Assembly (NCBI RefSeq): GCF_030408915.1
Contig: NZ_CP047654.1
Coordinates: forward strand, 310,001-374,000
Source: Corynebacterium guangdongense
GTDB lineage: Bacteria; Actinomycetota; Actinomycetes; Mycobacteriales; Mycobacteriaceae
Length of the DNA: 64,000 nucleotides
Direction: 5' to 3'
The position numbers and the translations under genes are program-made. Below the pieces are notes generated by a model. It had not been told where the DNA came from, searched no databases, and was given only the letters and a program-made list of their open reading frames with translations. Below, piece by piece: positions 7,741 to 16,434 of the stretch. The stretch's first letter is position 1. Each line of letters starts with the position of its first letter.

Positions 7741-9765
7741 TCAGAGGTGCAGTTCGGAGCCCAGCACGATGGTTCGTGCGGGGGGAAGGTGGAAGATCTC
7801 GGTGCGGTTGGCCTGATTCTTCTCCAGGGTGAGGAAGAGTTTCTGACGCCAGTCCCGCAGCTGCGGCGTACGCGGTGGTCGCAGGGTCAGCACCGAGAGG
7901 AAATACCGGGCCTGGTCCAGGTCGATGTGCAGCTCGGCGCTCTGGTCGACGGCGAGGGCAAGATTGTGGGGGATGTCCTGGTCGTCGGTGAAGCCGACCC
8001 GGATGGTCACGTGAACGATGCCGTCGGCGGGGGAGCCGACGTCATCGATCTGGATCCGTTCGTCCGGGGGGACGTGCGGGACGTTGGCGTGCACGAGGCG
8101 CACGATCACCACGTGGTCGTGGCGCACGTGGAAGTCCGTGACCAGCCTGACCAGGGCGAGTGGGGTGGTGCCTTCGCTGGCGTGCGGGAACACCGCGACG
8201 CCGGGAATCCGGCGAACACGCGCCGAACGCAGGGAACCCACGAACGGCAGGAGGGGGCCCTCCAGTTCCCGGCGGATGACCGACACCCGGTCGCTGCCGG
8301 CGAGCCAGGTCGTCATGATCAGCACCACGACCCCGGCTATCAGCAGCGGGAGCCAGCCGCCGGCGAAGAGTTTGGTGACGTTCGCCGCGAACAGCAGGAT
8401 CTCCACCAGCCCAATCCCCACCGCGAAGGCGGCGATCCTCCACCCGCCCCACCGCCAGACGGTGGAGGCGAAGACCAGGAACAGGACCGATTCCAGGATC
8501 AGGGTCCCGGTGACCGCCAGACCGTAGGCGTTGGCCAGCTCCGCCGAGGAGGAGAAGAGCAGGACCAGGGCCAGGACGGCGAGGAACAGGCTCCAGTTGA
8601 CCATGGGCAGATAGATCTGTCCCTCCTCCCGCCGGGAGGTGTGTTTCACGTTCAGCCGGGGCAGCAGGCCCAGGCGGATGGCCTGGCGGGTCACCGAGAA
8701 GGTCCCCGAGATCACCGCCTGGGAGGCGATGATCGTCGCGATCGTGGCGAAGACGACCAGGGGGATCTGCAGGGCGGGCGGCGCGAGGTAGAACAGGGGG
8801 TTGCTCACGGCCTCAGGCGTGGCGATGACCAGCGCACCCTGCCCCAGGTAGACGAGCATGAGGGCCGGCATCGCCACCGTCAGCCAGGCCAGGCGGATCG
8901 CCCGCGCGCCGAAGTGCCCCAGGTCGGCGTAGAGCGCCTCAGCACCGGTGACCGTGAGCACCACCGCCCCCAGCAGGATGAACGCCTGGAACGGATGGCG
9001 CAGGATCAGCTCGATCGCCCACTGCGGGGACAGGCTCACCAGAATTCTCGGGTGGGCGACGATCTGCGGGATTCCCAGCGCGGCCATGGTGGCGAACCAG
9101 AGGAGCATGACGGGACCGAAGGCACGGGCCACTTTGCCGGTGCCGAAGGGCTGAACGGCGAACAGTACGGCGAGAACCGCCGCGGACACCGGAACGATCA
9201 GTGGCCCGAGGTCGGGGGAGGCCACCGACAACCCCTCAACCGCGCTGAGCACGGAAATGGCGGGAGTGATGACCGCATCCCCGTAGAACAGTGCGGCGCC
9301 GAGCACACCCAGGATGGTGACCGCTGCGGCGAGGTTCCTGCGTCCGCCAAGGCGACGGCGCAGGAGGGCGACCAATGCCAGGATGCCGCCCTGCCCTTCG
9401 TTGTCCGCGCGGGTGACGAGCAGGACGTACTTGAGGGTGACGATGATGGTGATCGTCCACAGGACCATGGAAATGATCCCGTAGACGTTCGCCGGTTCCG
9501 GGGTGATCGCGTTGTGTTTCATGCTGAACGCGGTGTGCAGGGCGTACAGGGGGCTGGTGCCGATGTCCCCGAAGACCACCCCGAGCGCCCCTAGTGCCAG
9601 GAAGGGGGAGGTGGGGGCAACCGCGGGCGTCAGACGTCGGGAAGCGGGGCGACCCGCTGACGCACGGCGCCCGGCGGCGGGCCGACGATGACGGGAGGAG
9701 CCTGCGGATGATCCTGCCGGGCGTGCGGGATGCGCCGGTCGACCAGCCGACTGAGAGTCGTCCAT
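7741..9765 (-). CDS. kup: Low-affinity potassium transporter Kup
   Basis: A 674-aa protein of the KUP/HAK/KT potassium:proton symporter family. The hallmark GVVFGDIGTSPLYAL is in the first membrane helix (~residues 60-75), and about 12 helices are followed by a ~200-aa soluble C-terminal domain. Length fits the family (~620-700 aa). The first ~50 residues are an Arg/Ser/Pro-rich tail absent from E. coli Kup. The start at 9765 was chosen because a GAGGG ribosome site sits directly upstream; an in-frame ATG at 9828 lacks one. A hairpin overlaps the leader. Confidence 0.92.
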   Translation of the reverse strand: MDDSQSAGRPAHPARPAGSSAGSSRHRRPAAGRRASAGRPASRRLTPAVAPTSPFLALGALGVVFGDIGTSPLYALHTAFSMKHNAITPEPANVYGIISMVLWTITIIVTLKYVLLVTRADNEGQGGILALVALLRRRLGGRRNLAAAVTILGVLGAALFYGDAVITPAISVLSAVEGLSVASPDLGPLIVPVSAAVLAVLFAVQPFGTGKVARAFGPVMLLWFATMAALGIPQIVAHPRILVSLSPQWAIELILRHPFQAFILLGAVVLTVTGAEALYADLGHFGARAIRLAWLTVAMPALMLVYLGQGALVIATPEAVSNPLFYLAPPALQIPLVVFATIATIIASQAVISGTFSVTRQAIRLGLLPRLNVKHTSRREEGQIYLPMVNWSLFLAVLALVLLFSSSAELANAYGLAVTGTLILESVLFLVFASTVWRWGGWRIAAFAVGIGLVEILLFAANVTKLFAGGWLPLLIAGVVVLIMTTWLAGSDRVSVIRRELEGPLLPFVGSLRSARVRRIPGVAVFPHASEGTTPLALVRLVTDFHVRHDHVVIVRLVHANVPHVPPDERIQIDDVGSPADGIVHVTIRVGFTDDQDIPHNLALAVDQSAELHIDLDQARYFLSVLTLRPPRTPQLRDWRQKLFLTLEKNQANRTEIFHLPPARTIVLGSELHL

Positions 9766-9770
9766 GCCCT

Positions 9771-9797
9771 CAAGTGTGCTCCTCGAATCAACACTTG
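9771..9797 (-). promoter_or_regulatory. Hairpin next to the kup ribosome site
   Basis: Arms CAAGTGT (9791-9797 on the transcript) and ACACTTG (9771-9777) enclose a 13-nt loop. The GAGGG ribosome site for kup directly follows the second arm, so folding could affect translation. Confidence 0.35.
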
Positions 9798-9972
9798 GCC
9801 ATGGGCTGAGGGTTTTTTCTCGGCCCACCTCACCGTCGTTTTTCAGGGCCGCTGAGGAGCGGATCGTGGATCGGCGGCGTCGTCTCCCGGGGCCGCGTCG
9901 GCGGGACCGTGTCAGGGGGTCTGGCGCGTCCTGGCGCAGGCTTTGTCCTGGTGCTGTTCTTCCGGTGCCACG

Positions 9973-10797
9973 TCAGTCGTGGGTGATCGGCGCCAGCGGA
10001 AAACGGGGCGGGCCATCGATTACCCGGGTGCGGGTGACGCTGAGATCAGCGCTGACGTGGATCAGCTCGCCCGGCTGGATCAGCTGCCAACCACGGGAAT
10101 CGTCGAGTTTCTCGCTGGCGACGAGCACCGAGGGATGTTCTCCCAGCTCCGCCGATCTGATCCGCATGCCGTGGCTGCTGTGCCGGTCCATCGGTTCCGA
10201 GAGGACCCTGTTGTCGATGAGGAAGAGGTCGTGGGTGTCGGGCCACCGCACCGCCCACATTTCGTGGGCCGAGGTGATGATGAGGTTCACGGCGGAGACC
10301 GGGACGTTGTCGGCCAGCCAGGACAGCGCCCGGCTCACCCCCTCGACCACGTCCCCGCCGGCCCGCAGTGTTTCCCGGGTGATCAGCGCGAAGACAAGCT
10401 CGGAATCCGTGTCACCGTGTACCCGGGCGAGATCGGGACCGAGATGTTCTTTGAGCGCGGGCAGGTCGGCGACGTTGCCGTTGTGGGCGCACAAGCGGCC
10501 CTCCATCTCAAACGGGTGGGTGTTGCGCAGCGCCACGGGGGTCCCGGTGCCGTAGCGCAGGTGGGCGAGAAAAGTGCAGCTGTGGCGTTCCTTGGCTTCG
10601 CGGGCGAAGTCGGTGTTCAGGTAGGCCGCGATGGGGGCCTTCTCCACCCGGGGGCGCCCGTCCTCGTCGAAAGTGCCCAGGCCGGCGCCGTCCGGGTTGC
10701 GGTGGGACTGGAGGAGGATGCTGTAGGGCGCATCCAGAAGCCAGAACGACGCGCTGATGCGCCGCCTTCCCGCGGCCAATCCAAAAAGTCGGCACAT
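9973..10797 (-). CDS. Class II glutamine amidotransferase (EgtC/YafJ-like)
   Basis: A 274-aa N-terminal-nucleophile amidotransferase domain protein. It begins Met-Cys-Arg-Leu-Phe-Gly, so Cys2 becomes the catalytic N-terminal nucleophile. AHLRYGTG (~residues 78-85) and CAHNGNV (~103-109) form the glutamine and ammonia site, and GDTDSE (~128-133) is conserved. There is no synthase domain, so it either works with a separate subunit or acts as a gamma-glutamyl hydrolase, as EgtC does. No ergothioneine genes are adjacent. The exact function is not assignable. Confidence 0.82.
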   Translation of the reverse strand: MCRLFGLAAGRRRISASFWLLDAPYSILLQSHRNPDGAGLGTFDEDGRPRVEKAPIAAYLNTDFAREAKERHSCTFLAHLRYGTGTPVALRNTHPFEMEGRLCAHNGNVADLPALKEHLGPDLARVHGDTDSELVFALITRETLRAGGDVVEGVSRALSWLADNVPVSAVNLIITSAHEMWAVRWPDTHDLFLIDNRVLSEPMDRHSSHGMRIRSAELGEHPSVLVASEKLDDSRGWQLIQPGELIHVSADLSVTRTRVIDGPPRFPLAPITHD

Positions 10798-10878
10798 GAC
10801 GCCTCATCTCCCGTGCTCCACGTAGACAATTCCCGGTGGTTTCAGTGTCCCACTTTCGCCGGTTGCGTGGGGAGGGGT

Positions 10879-10934
10879 GGGTTCGTGCCCGTCGTCGGCT
10901 GGCTTGCCGACGCCACCCGTCCCCGCCTCGCCGG
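10879..10934 (+). pseudogene. MFS transporter fragment (short relic)
   Basis: About 56 bp closely match bases ~6323-6378 of the intact MFS gene at 5538-6722. The translation reads VPVVGWLADATRPRLA against APVFGWLADATRPSLA. Similarity fades quickly on both sides. It sits just before the promoter of the XRE-ImmA/IrrE cassette. Confidence 0.55.
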
Positions 10935-10995
10935 CCGGTCGCTTTGTGTCGGGTTTCATGTAAGAATATGAGGCAGTCAATCGGAGGGGGCTGCC

Positions 10996-11649
10996 ATGGC
11001 GACACCGGACACTAACCGGGAAGCCCGTGTCTACTCGGGTGGGGACGGTGACGATTATCTGGCTGCGCTCGGGCTGCGCCAGGACCTGTTGTGGGACTCG
11101 CTGGCGGAGGGGGTGCGGGCGCTGCGGAACACCTCGGACCACCACCCGCCCACCGCGCCGGGGTACTACCTGTGGGCCGAAACGATCGCGGCGCTGCGCC
11201 GGAAACTTGAGGGCACCGGAGAGTGGCGGATCGCCAACCCGAAGAATCGACCGTTGATCATCAACGGGAATACCGGCGTCTCGGTGACGGCGGCGGGCGG
11301 CAACGCGGCCACCGGAACCGAATCCATGCCCAACGTGGCCCGCAGGAAGGGGCAGGCGACCCGGGAACGTTACGTTCCCGACCAGCTGGAGCTCCCGCTC
11401 TTTCTCCGCCCGGCGGGAGGCGAGGACTACGACCGCAGCGTCGGAGACTGGATTTTCCTTTACCACCTGGACCCGCACGGGGCCCGGGCCGAACTCTCCC
11501 TGCCCCGCGCCTTCACCGTCGACGGCTACGTCGATTCCTGGCGGACACGGGTGCTGCTCGAACCCAGGGATGAATATGATCAGATGGTCCGAGAACTTCC
11601 AGACGAATGGGCAGGAGACGATGTCGACTTCAGACTGCAGGAGGGGTAA
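10996..11649 (+). CDS. Conserved-looking protein of unknown function, partner of the XRE-ImmA/IrrE protease
   Basis: A 217-aa soluble protein without signal peptide or membrane segment; I do not recognise a family. It has a tract GYYLWAETIAALRRKLEGTGEW (shown in part: residues ~56-75 are aromatic and helical), then INGNTGVSVTAAGGNAATG (~88-107), then PDQLELPLFLRPAGG (~127-141). GGAGGGGG lies 6 nt before the ATG, and TAAGAAT about 35 nt upstream may be a -10 box. Its 3' end overlaps the next gene by 29 bp, so the two are translationally coupled. By analogy with other two-gene ImmA/IrrE modules it could be the toxin, the antitoxin or the cleaved substrate; this is inference. Confidence 0.7.
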   Translation: MATPDTNREARVYSGGDGDDYLAALGLRQDLLWDSLAEGVRALRNTSDHHPPTAPGYYLWAETIAALRRKLEGTGEWRIANPKNRPLIINGNTGVSVTAAGGNAATGTESMPNVARRKGQATRERYVPDQLELPLFLRPAGGEDYDRSVGDWIFLYHLDPHGARAELSLPRAFTVDGYVDSWRTRVLLEPRDEYDQMVRELPDEWAGDDVDFRLQEG

Positions 11650-12760
11650 TCCCGGCTTCCTCTTTCCGGAGCGACTCACCATTGCACGGCAACGACGCGG
11701 CCTGACCAAGACCGCTCTGGCCGCCGAGGTCGGCGTGACCCCGCGAACGATCACCCGATACGAAACCGACGGAGCGCCGCTGGACATGGGGGCGTCGCTC
11801 AGTACTGCCCTCGGGTTCCCGGCCCGGTACTTTGAGCGCCCCCTGCCTGAGGTGCTGTCCGCTGACACCGTGGCCTTCCGCGCCGGGCAGCGCGTCAGCG
11901 CCCGGGCCCGCCACGCGGCGGTGGCCACCGGAACACACGGCGTCGAGCTGGCGTGGTGGGTGCGGGAACGCTTCACCGTCCCGGCCCCCAACGTGCCGCG
12001 GCTGGACTACGACAGTCCCGAAGAGGCGGCCCTGACCCTGCGCACGCTGTGGGGGCTGGGCACGAAACCGCTGCCGAACCTGGTGCAGCTGGCGGAGTCC
12101 CACGGCATCGCCGTGCTCGGGCTCCCGCCGATCGCGGGGGAGGTCGATGCGTTCTCGACCTGGGTGGGGCAGCAGCCCTTCATTTTTCTCGCCCGCCGCC
12201 GCACCCCGGAGGGCGTCCGCTTCGACGTCGCCCATGAAATCGGCCACCTGGTCATGCACTCCTCCCGACAGTCCGGCGCGCCGCAGGACGAGGGGGAGGC
12301 GAACCGTTTCGCCTCGGAGTTCCTGATGCCGACCGAGACGGTCCGACGGTACCTTCCCTCTAACCCGGCCGTGCCTGACCTGCTGCGGGTGAAGAAGTAT
12401 TTCGGCGCCTCCGCCCAGGCGATGGCCCGAAAAGCGAAGACCATCGGGTTGCAGACCGAGTGGACGGCCCGCATGAACCAGGTGGAGCTGGACAAACTCG
12501 GGTACCGGAAGGCCGAGCCGGGCGGGATGGCGGCGTACGAGCGTTCCCGGGTCTTCGATTTCATCTTCTCCAGCGAGCGCTCAACCCGGTACACGCCGGC
12601 GGGCATGGCACAGGAGCTCGCGCTTCCCGACGAGGAAGTCCACGCTCTCACCCTCAATTCCGTCATGGTCGGGGCCCCGTCGGCTGGAGGGGCCTTTCTT
12701 GCTGGCTCGGTTCCGGGAACTGAGCCGGCAGCAGCGCCACGCTTGCGGGTGGTGAAGTAG
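11621..12760 (+). CDS. XRE-type HTH plus ImmA/IrrE (DUF955) metallo-endopeptidase
   Basis: A 379-aa two-domain protein. Residues ~18-70 form an XRE/Cro-type helix-turn-helix (LTIARQRRGLTKTALAAEVG, then TPRTITRYE). Residues ~150-245 form a zinc peptidase with HEIGH at 205-209 and the downstream helix EGEANRFASEFLMP that carries the third ligand. Such proteins cleave repressors or antitoxins (phage ImmA, RosmerTA-type pairs) or regulate stress responses. The start at 11621 has GGAG 6 nt upstream and lies inside the preceding gene. An earlier ATG at 11570 adds 17 residues. The tail (~360-379) is low-complexity Ala/Pro. Confidence 0.85.
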   Translation: MSTSDCRRGNPGFLFPERLTIARQRRGLTKTALAAEVGVTPRTITRYETDGAPLDMGASLSTALGFPARYFERPLPEVLSADTVAFRAGQRVSARARHAAVATGTHGVELAWWVRERFTVPAPNVPRLDYDSPEEAALTLRTLWGLGTKPLPNLVQLAESHGIAVLGLPPIAGEVDAFSTWVGQQPFIFLARRRTPEGVRFDVAHEIGHLVMHSSRQSGAPQDEGEANRFASEFLMPTETVRRYLPSNPAVPDLLRVKKYFGASAQAMARKAKTIGLQTEWTARMNQVELDKLGYRKAEPGGMAAYERSRVFDFIFSSERSTRYTPAGMAQELALPDEEVHALTLNSVMVGAPSAGGAFLAGSVPGTEPAAAPRLRVVK

Positions 12761-12787
12761 CCAGCCCTTCGGCTTCCGGAGGGGGTT

Positions 12788-13327
12788 TCACCCCGCTTCC
12801 CCTGAGAATCGACGCCGTGAAGTCGGACCTCTCTTACTAACGTTTGAATGAGACCGCCGCACACGGCGCCGGAGCGTGCCCAGCATTTCCGGGAGGCTTT
12901 TGTCGAGGGGCTTGGTCAGGAGGTAGACGAGTCCGAGCACCATGATTGGATTGGGCAGCGTCCAGATGCCCAGCGGAGTTATGAGTAGAAGGAACACGAT
13001 CCCGCCGAGAAGTCCGAGGGCGGCCCAACGGCCCTTGGCCAGCATGAGTACTCCCAGGACGATCTCCCCGGTTCCGGCAAGGATTCCGACTGCTTGGGGA
13101 GCCCTTGCGATGATGTCGGTGAAGAACCATTCGTAGAGCGGCAGCAGAGAGGCGTCAGCGCCAAGACCCACGAAGAGATGTGGCTTCGTCATGGCCAGTA
13201 CCCAGTTCACGGCGACTGCCATCACAATGAAGAAAAGACCGATGAATACCCGAGCCGCATTTGGCTTCCAAATACACAAGCCGAGGAACAGGAGGCAGAA
13301 CACGAGCCAGGGAATCATCTGATCCAT
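12788..13327 (-). CDS. Small integral membrane protein of unknown function
   Basis: A 179-aa protein with about four to five hydrophobic segments (residues ~5-22, 28-46, 62-68, 78-97, 103-141). The rest is a basic cytoplasmic tail (GTLRRRVRRSH onward). The loop and helix pattern is like that of DoxX/SURF4-type small membrane proteins, but I cannot assign it. AAGGAG lies 5 nt before the ATG. It converges on the XRE-ImmA/IrrE gene, 27 bp apart, and its upstream side borders a decayed MFS gene. A link to the neighbouring cassette is possible but unproven. Confidence 0.65.
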   Translation of the reverse strand: MDQMIPWLVFCLLFLGLCIWKPNAARVFIGLFFIVMAVAVNWVLAMTKPHLFVGLGADASLLPLYEWFFTDIIARAPQAVGILAGTGEIVLGVLMLAKGRWAALGLLGGIVFLLLITPLGIWTLPNPIMVLGLVYLLTKPLDKSLPEMLGTLRRRVRRSHSNVSKRGPTSRRRFSGEAG

Positions 13328-13439
13328 CGGGTCTCCTTCGAGTCGCGCCGATTTCAGAATAATCTCCTTCCCGGCAGCGGATCAAGGATCGGACCGCTTA
13401 GTAAAAGTTCCGTGACACGGCTCTAAACACTGTCAGCGT

Positions 13440-13750
13440 TGTGGTGAAGTCGCCGACGCCGGGTCGGCCCTGCAGACGGTCGACGGGCACTGGCAGGGTC
13501 TAATTGTCGGGCGTGGCCTTGGCCCAGCTGGGCACACTGTCTTCGCTGATCGGCACCCGGTAAGACCTGGTCAGTCACGACCACGGCGGTGAATCTGCAA
13601 GCCCGGTTCGTCGTCTCCGATGTCGGTGGCGGGGACAAGCTGTGCCGGTTCATCTCGTTGGTGGTGTGATCGACGACTACTGGCGCTGTCGCCCATTCGA
13701 ACCTCTTCGCAACAAGGCACCCTGCGTATGTCCGCCCTGACATCCAGGTT
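13440..13750 (+). pseudogene. Decayed MFS transporter gene (N-terminal half fragment)
   Basis: The plus strand translates in pieces to LSGVALAQLGTLSSLIGTR and then NLQARFVVSDV, CRFISLVV, STTTGAVAHSNLFA. These align in order with the intact MFS at 5538 (LSTGLALGSLGALSALAGAQ, NLQARFAAADV, GRFISLVVWSTTVGAVAGPNLFA). A stop replaces the Trp codon (TGG to TGA near 13667), and a segment between the two blocks is deleted. Divergence is larger than for a recent copy, so it was a related paralogue. The rest of the 13328-13903 interval shows no gene. Confidence 0.75.
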
Positions 13751-13903
13751 CAAAAAGAACTCTCCGACTGAGGAAACAGTGGAGTAACCACATCACCTAC
13801 ACCCGATAGCACGGGTGCATCTGGCTAACCCCGTACTCGTCGCAAGACCCGAGTTCCTTAGCTCGTTTCTTCAGGCTGAGACGATGTGACCTACTACCCT
13901 GCT

Positions 13904-15673
13904 TTATTGTTCGGAAGCAAGCTTTTCGAATGCTTCGCGGGTAACGGCCGCCATCAGATGTCGGCGCTGCTCAAGGAACTCCTTGTAATCGATCTCAGGC
14001 CAGCTGTCCGGGAGTGCGTGAAGTCTGCGCTGCTCAGCGATCCTGTCCTCCGTGAGATGGCCCTTCGCCTCGATGACCTTCGGCCAGTACTCCGAGGGCG
14101 CACTATCGGAGATGTCGATATTGACGTTCCACTCGACCAGGGCCATGTTGGCGATCTGGTTGATCTTCTTGGGATCAGAAATGCCTATTTTCTTCGACAG
14201 GTAGGCCTTGGGGAACAGGTGGTGGCGTTCAATACCCTTGGTAGAGGTAACGGCCGGGTCCAACCGGTCCCGGACCCGGCCGGTGGACATCAACGACTCC
14301 GCATCGAGAATGTTCAACCCGGCCAGATACGCCGACAGGGCGGGGCTCCTCGAGGCGGAGGTACCGAGTTCGTTGGGCATCGTGATCGTCCAGAAGTCGC
14401 TGGTCAGCTGCTCCCGGATGATCTGATCCAGATGACGAATGAAACCATCGGCGCCCGTGACGGTCCCTAGTGAGGCCAGGTCGCGTTCGACCTGGGTCTC
14501 AAACGAGCCGGTATACCGGCGGGTAGTGTGTGCCATGAAAAACCAGCGGGCGATGACCTCGCGCAGCTCATCGACCGGCACCTGGTAATCGATGCGCCCG
14601 ACCAGCCACATGACGTAGCTGAAGATCACGGCGTTTTCACTGGTGATCATCTTCTCACCGCGGAATCCCGCCCGCTCCAGACAGCGGAGGTACTCATGCC
14701 AGAAGGTGACATCGAGAACGTGCTTCTGGGCCTCCTGGAGCCGAGCGAACTGCGACTCCCGCGCCTCAGCGGAGACTATCCCGGTGGCCAGGTCCTTGCC
14801 GCGCAGCACCGAGTAGGCGTGACGCATGACCGCGCGGCGAAATGCCAGGGCAATACACACCCGCAGGAGTTGGTCGGGCTGGGGTGCGATCATCCAGTTA
14901 AACGGCGAGGAGGTGCCTTTGGCCGGGGTTTTGCAGGCTTGGGCGAAGGCTTCGAGTTCCTTGCGGCCCTCGTCCCAGAACACGCTCATGATCGTGAGGA
15001 TGAAGTCCGCCTGGTTGAGCTTCACACCACCGGAGTTGATCCGCACGAAGACCTCGGCGAGCTGTTCTTCGTCGATGGCGGCATCGAGTTCGATGACATG
15101 GAAGGGAAAGCTCTGCAGGCTGCGCACCTGGTCGAGCACATCGTCCATCGCGTCGACCTCATCGTCGGAGAGCTCACCCTTGGCGTCCTGGAGCCGGCGG
15201 AAGAATTCGCGCTTGACCTTTTTATAGTCATCCGACCACAAAAGGGTGATATCGGGCAGATACTCGGGGTCATTGCGGGTGATCCCGCCGGCCACCTCAA
15301 AGGACTCGTCGCGGGGGCGAAACGACAGCACGATGCGAGAGGTGCTGTAGTCCTCGCGGACGACCTCTTGCCCGGTGAAAACAGAAAACAGCGACGTCAG
15401 GCGTTGCTGACCGTCCACGACTAGCCACCGGGGTGCGCGGGATTCCTTGTCTCCTGTGCCGATCTGTCGGGCGTTGGCATCTGCGCCGGTTTCCCACATC
15501 AGGAGGTTGCCGACGGGAAATCCCTTGTACATCGAGTCAAAGAGATCCCGGACTGAGGCGTTTTTCCACACGAAGGGGCGTTGTAGTTCGGGCAGGGCAA
15601 TATCGCCGCGCTCGATGCTGGACACCAGGTGCAGCAGGCCAAAGGAGGTATCCCGAAACAGTGTCTTCGCCAT
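13904..15673 (-). CDS. DUF262 / GmrS-like protein with C-terminal HNH-type (DUF1524-like) motif
   Basis: A 589-aa protein. The N-terminal DUF262 (ParB/Srx-like) domain shows LPELQRPFVWK (~residues 28-38) and the nucleotide-site motif VVDGQQRLTSL (85-95). The middle is helical. Near the C-terminus GIERHHLFPKAYL (~495-507) followed by NQIANMALVEWNVNIDISD resembles the His-Phe-Pro motif of DUF1524/HNH nucleases. This arrangement is that of GmrSD-type (type IV) modification-dependent restriction proteins and other DUF262 defence proteins. It stands alone, with no adjacent methylase. The ribosome site (AGGATT) is weak. Its position between mobile-element relics supports horizontal gain. Confidence 0.85.
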   Translation of the reverse strand: MAKTLFRDTSFGLLHLVSSIERGDIALPELQRPFVWKNASVRDLFDSMYKGFPVGNLLMWETGADANARQIGTGDKESRAPRWLVVDGQQRLTSLFSVFTGQEVVREDYSTSRIVLSFRPRDESFEVAGGITRNDPEYLPDITLLWSDDYKKVKREFFRRLQDAKGELSDDEVDAMDDVLDQVRSLQSFPFHVIELDAAIDEEQLAEVFVRINSGGVKLNQADFILTIMSVFWDEGRKELEAFAQACKTPAKGTSSPFNWMIAPQPDQLLRVCIALAFRRAVMRHAYSVLRGKDLATGIVSAEARESQFARLQEAQKHVLDVTFWHEYLRCLERAGFRGEKMITSENAVIFSYVMWLVGRIDYQVPVDELREVIARWFFMAHTTRRYTGSFETQVERDLASLGTVTGADGFIRHLDQIIREQLTSDFWTITMPNELGTSASRSPALSAYLAGLNILDAESLMSTGRVRDRLDPAVTSTKGIERHHLFPKAYLSKKIGISDPKKINQIANMALVEWNVNIDISDSAPSEYWPKVIEAKGHLTEDRIAEQRRLHALPDSWPEIDYKEFLEQRRHLMAAVTREAFEKLASEQ

Positions 15674-15915
15674 GAGTCAATCCTGTCAGAAAGCAATGCT
15701 TCTTTGCGGCAGAAAGCTCTGTGTTGGCCATTAGAGTCCGCCGTTCGAGTCACACTCAGGCCCTTTAGGGGAGCAACGGTGGCCTCCCGGATTGCCGGGG
15801 GAGCTGGAGGGCGGAGATAGTCTTGGCGTAGAAATTCTAGATAAAGAGCCACACTTAGAGAGGAATGTAAATATAAACTGTGCGAGAGATGTCAATATTT
15901 CTTATAGTTTGATCT

Positions 15916-16434
15916 ATGTCTCTAGGGCCCGGGATCCGCAGAAGAACCTTCGTGAAAAAAGGTCGTGCCTACTGCCATGAATGCGGTAAGAAGGTCCAGT
16001 TTCTTGCTGACCTCCGAGCGTTTGCACAGCACCCCGGAAAAAAGGGCGATCAGTGGTGTCGTCCCTCATGTGACGGTGTCGCCTTTGTGTTCCCGGATGG
16101 GACGGAGCTGAAAAATCCTTCCAGCAGTAACCCCCGTCCCGCTAAGCCCCGCCTGACTCTGGCGGACAAGGCCCACCAGCACGCACCGCAGCAGTACACG
16201 CCACATAGAAAATCCTCTAAACCCACCCGGTCAGAGTCAAAGTCCGGCAGGAAAACTGGGAGCACCCGCCGGGCCAGACGGGAAGATCGCAGTTGGCAGC
16301 GACGCATGGAGCGCTATGCCATGGCCGATCCCTTCGAGCCGACAAGCATTCAGGACTTTGATGTGCCTGACACCGGCACTTCGGTCCGCGCAAAGCACGG
16401 CGGAATACCTAGCTCCAGCAGGCGCCGCCACTAG
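15916..16434 (+). CDS. Small basic Cys-containing protein, unknown function
   Basis: A 172-aa soluble protein. AYCHECGKKVQFLADL (~residues 18-33) and WCRPSCDG (~47-54) give two Cys pairs that could bind zinc. Residues ~70-130 are a disordered, Lys/Arg/Ser/Pro-rich stretch. The start is uncertain: ATG at 15916 or GTG at 15952 (which has AGAAG upstream and begins just before the conserved-looking part). The upstream ~90 bp is markedly A+T-rich, unlike the surroundings, and may be its promoter. It lies between the DUF262 gene and a decayed resolvase that overlaps its 3' end. I do not recognise the family. Confidence 0.55.
   Translation: MSLGPGIRRRTFVKKGRAYCHECGKKVQFLADLRAFAQHPGKKGDQWCRPSCDGVAFVFPDGTELKNPSSSNPRPAKPRLTLADKAHQHAPQQYTPHRKSSKPTRSESKSGRKTGSTRRARREDRSWQRRMERYAMADPFEPTSIQDFDVPDTGTSVRAKHGGIPSSSRRRH

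Noticed and set aside
16237..16430. Minus-strand continuation of the first resolvase
   Set aside because: Similarity to resolvases stops at about 16440 and the rest is antisense to the small Cys-containing protein.
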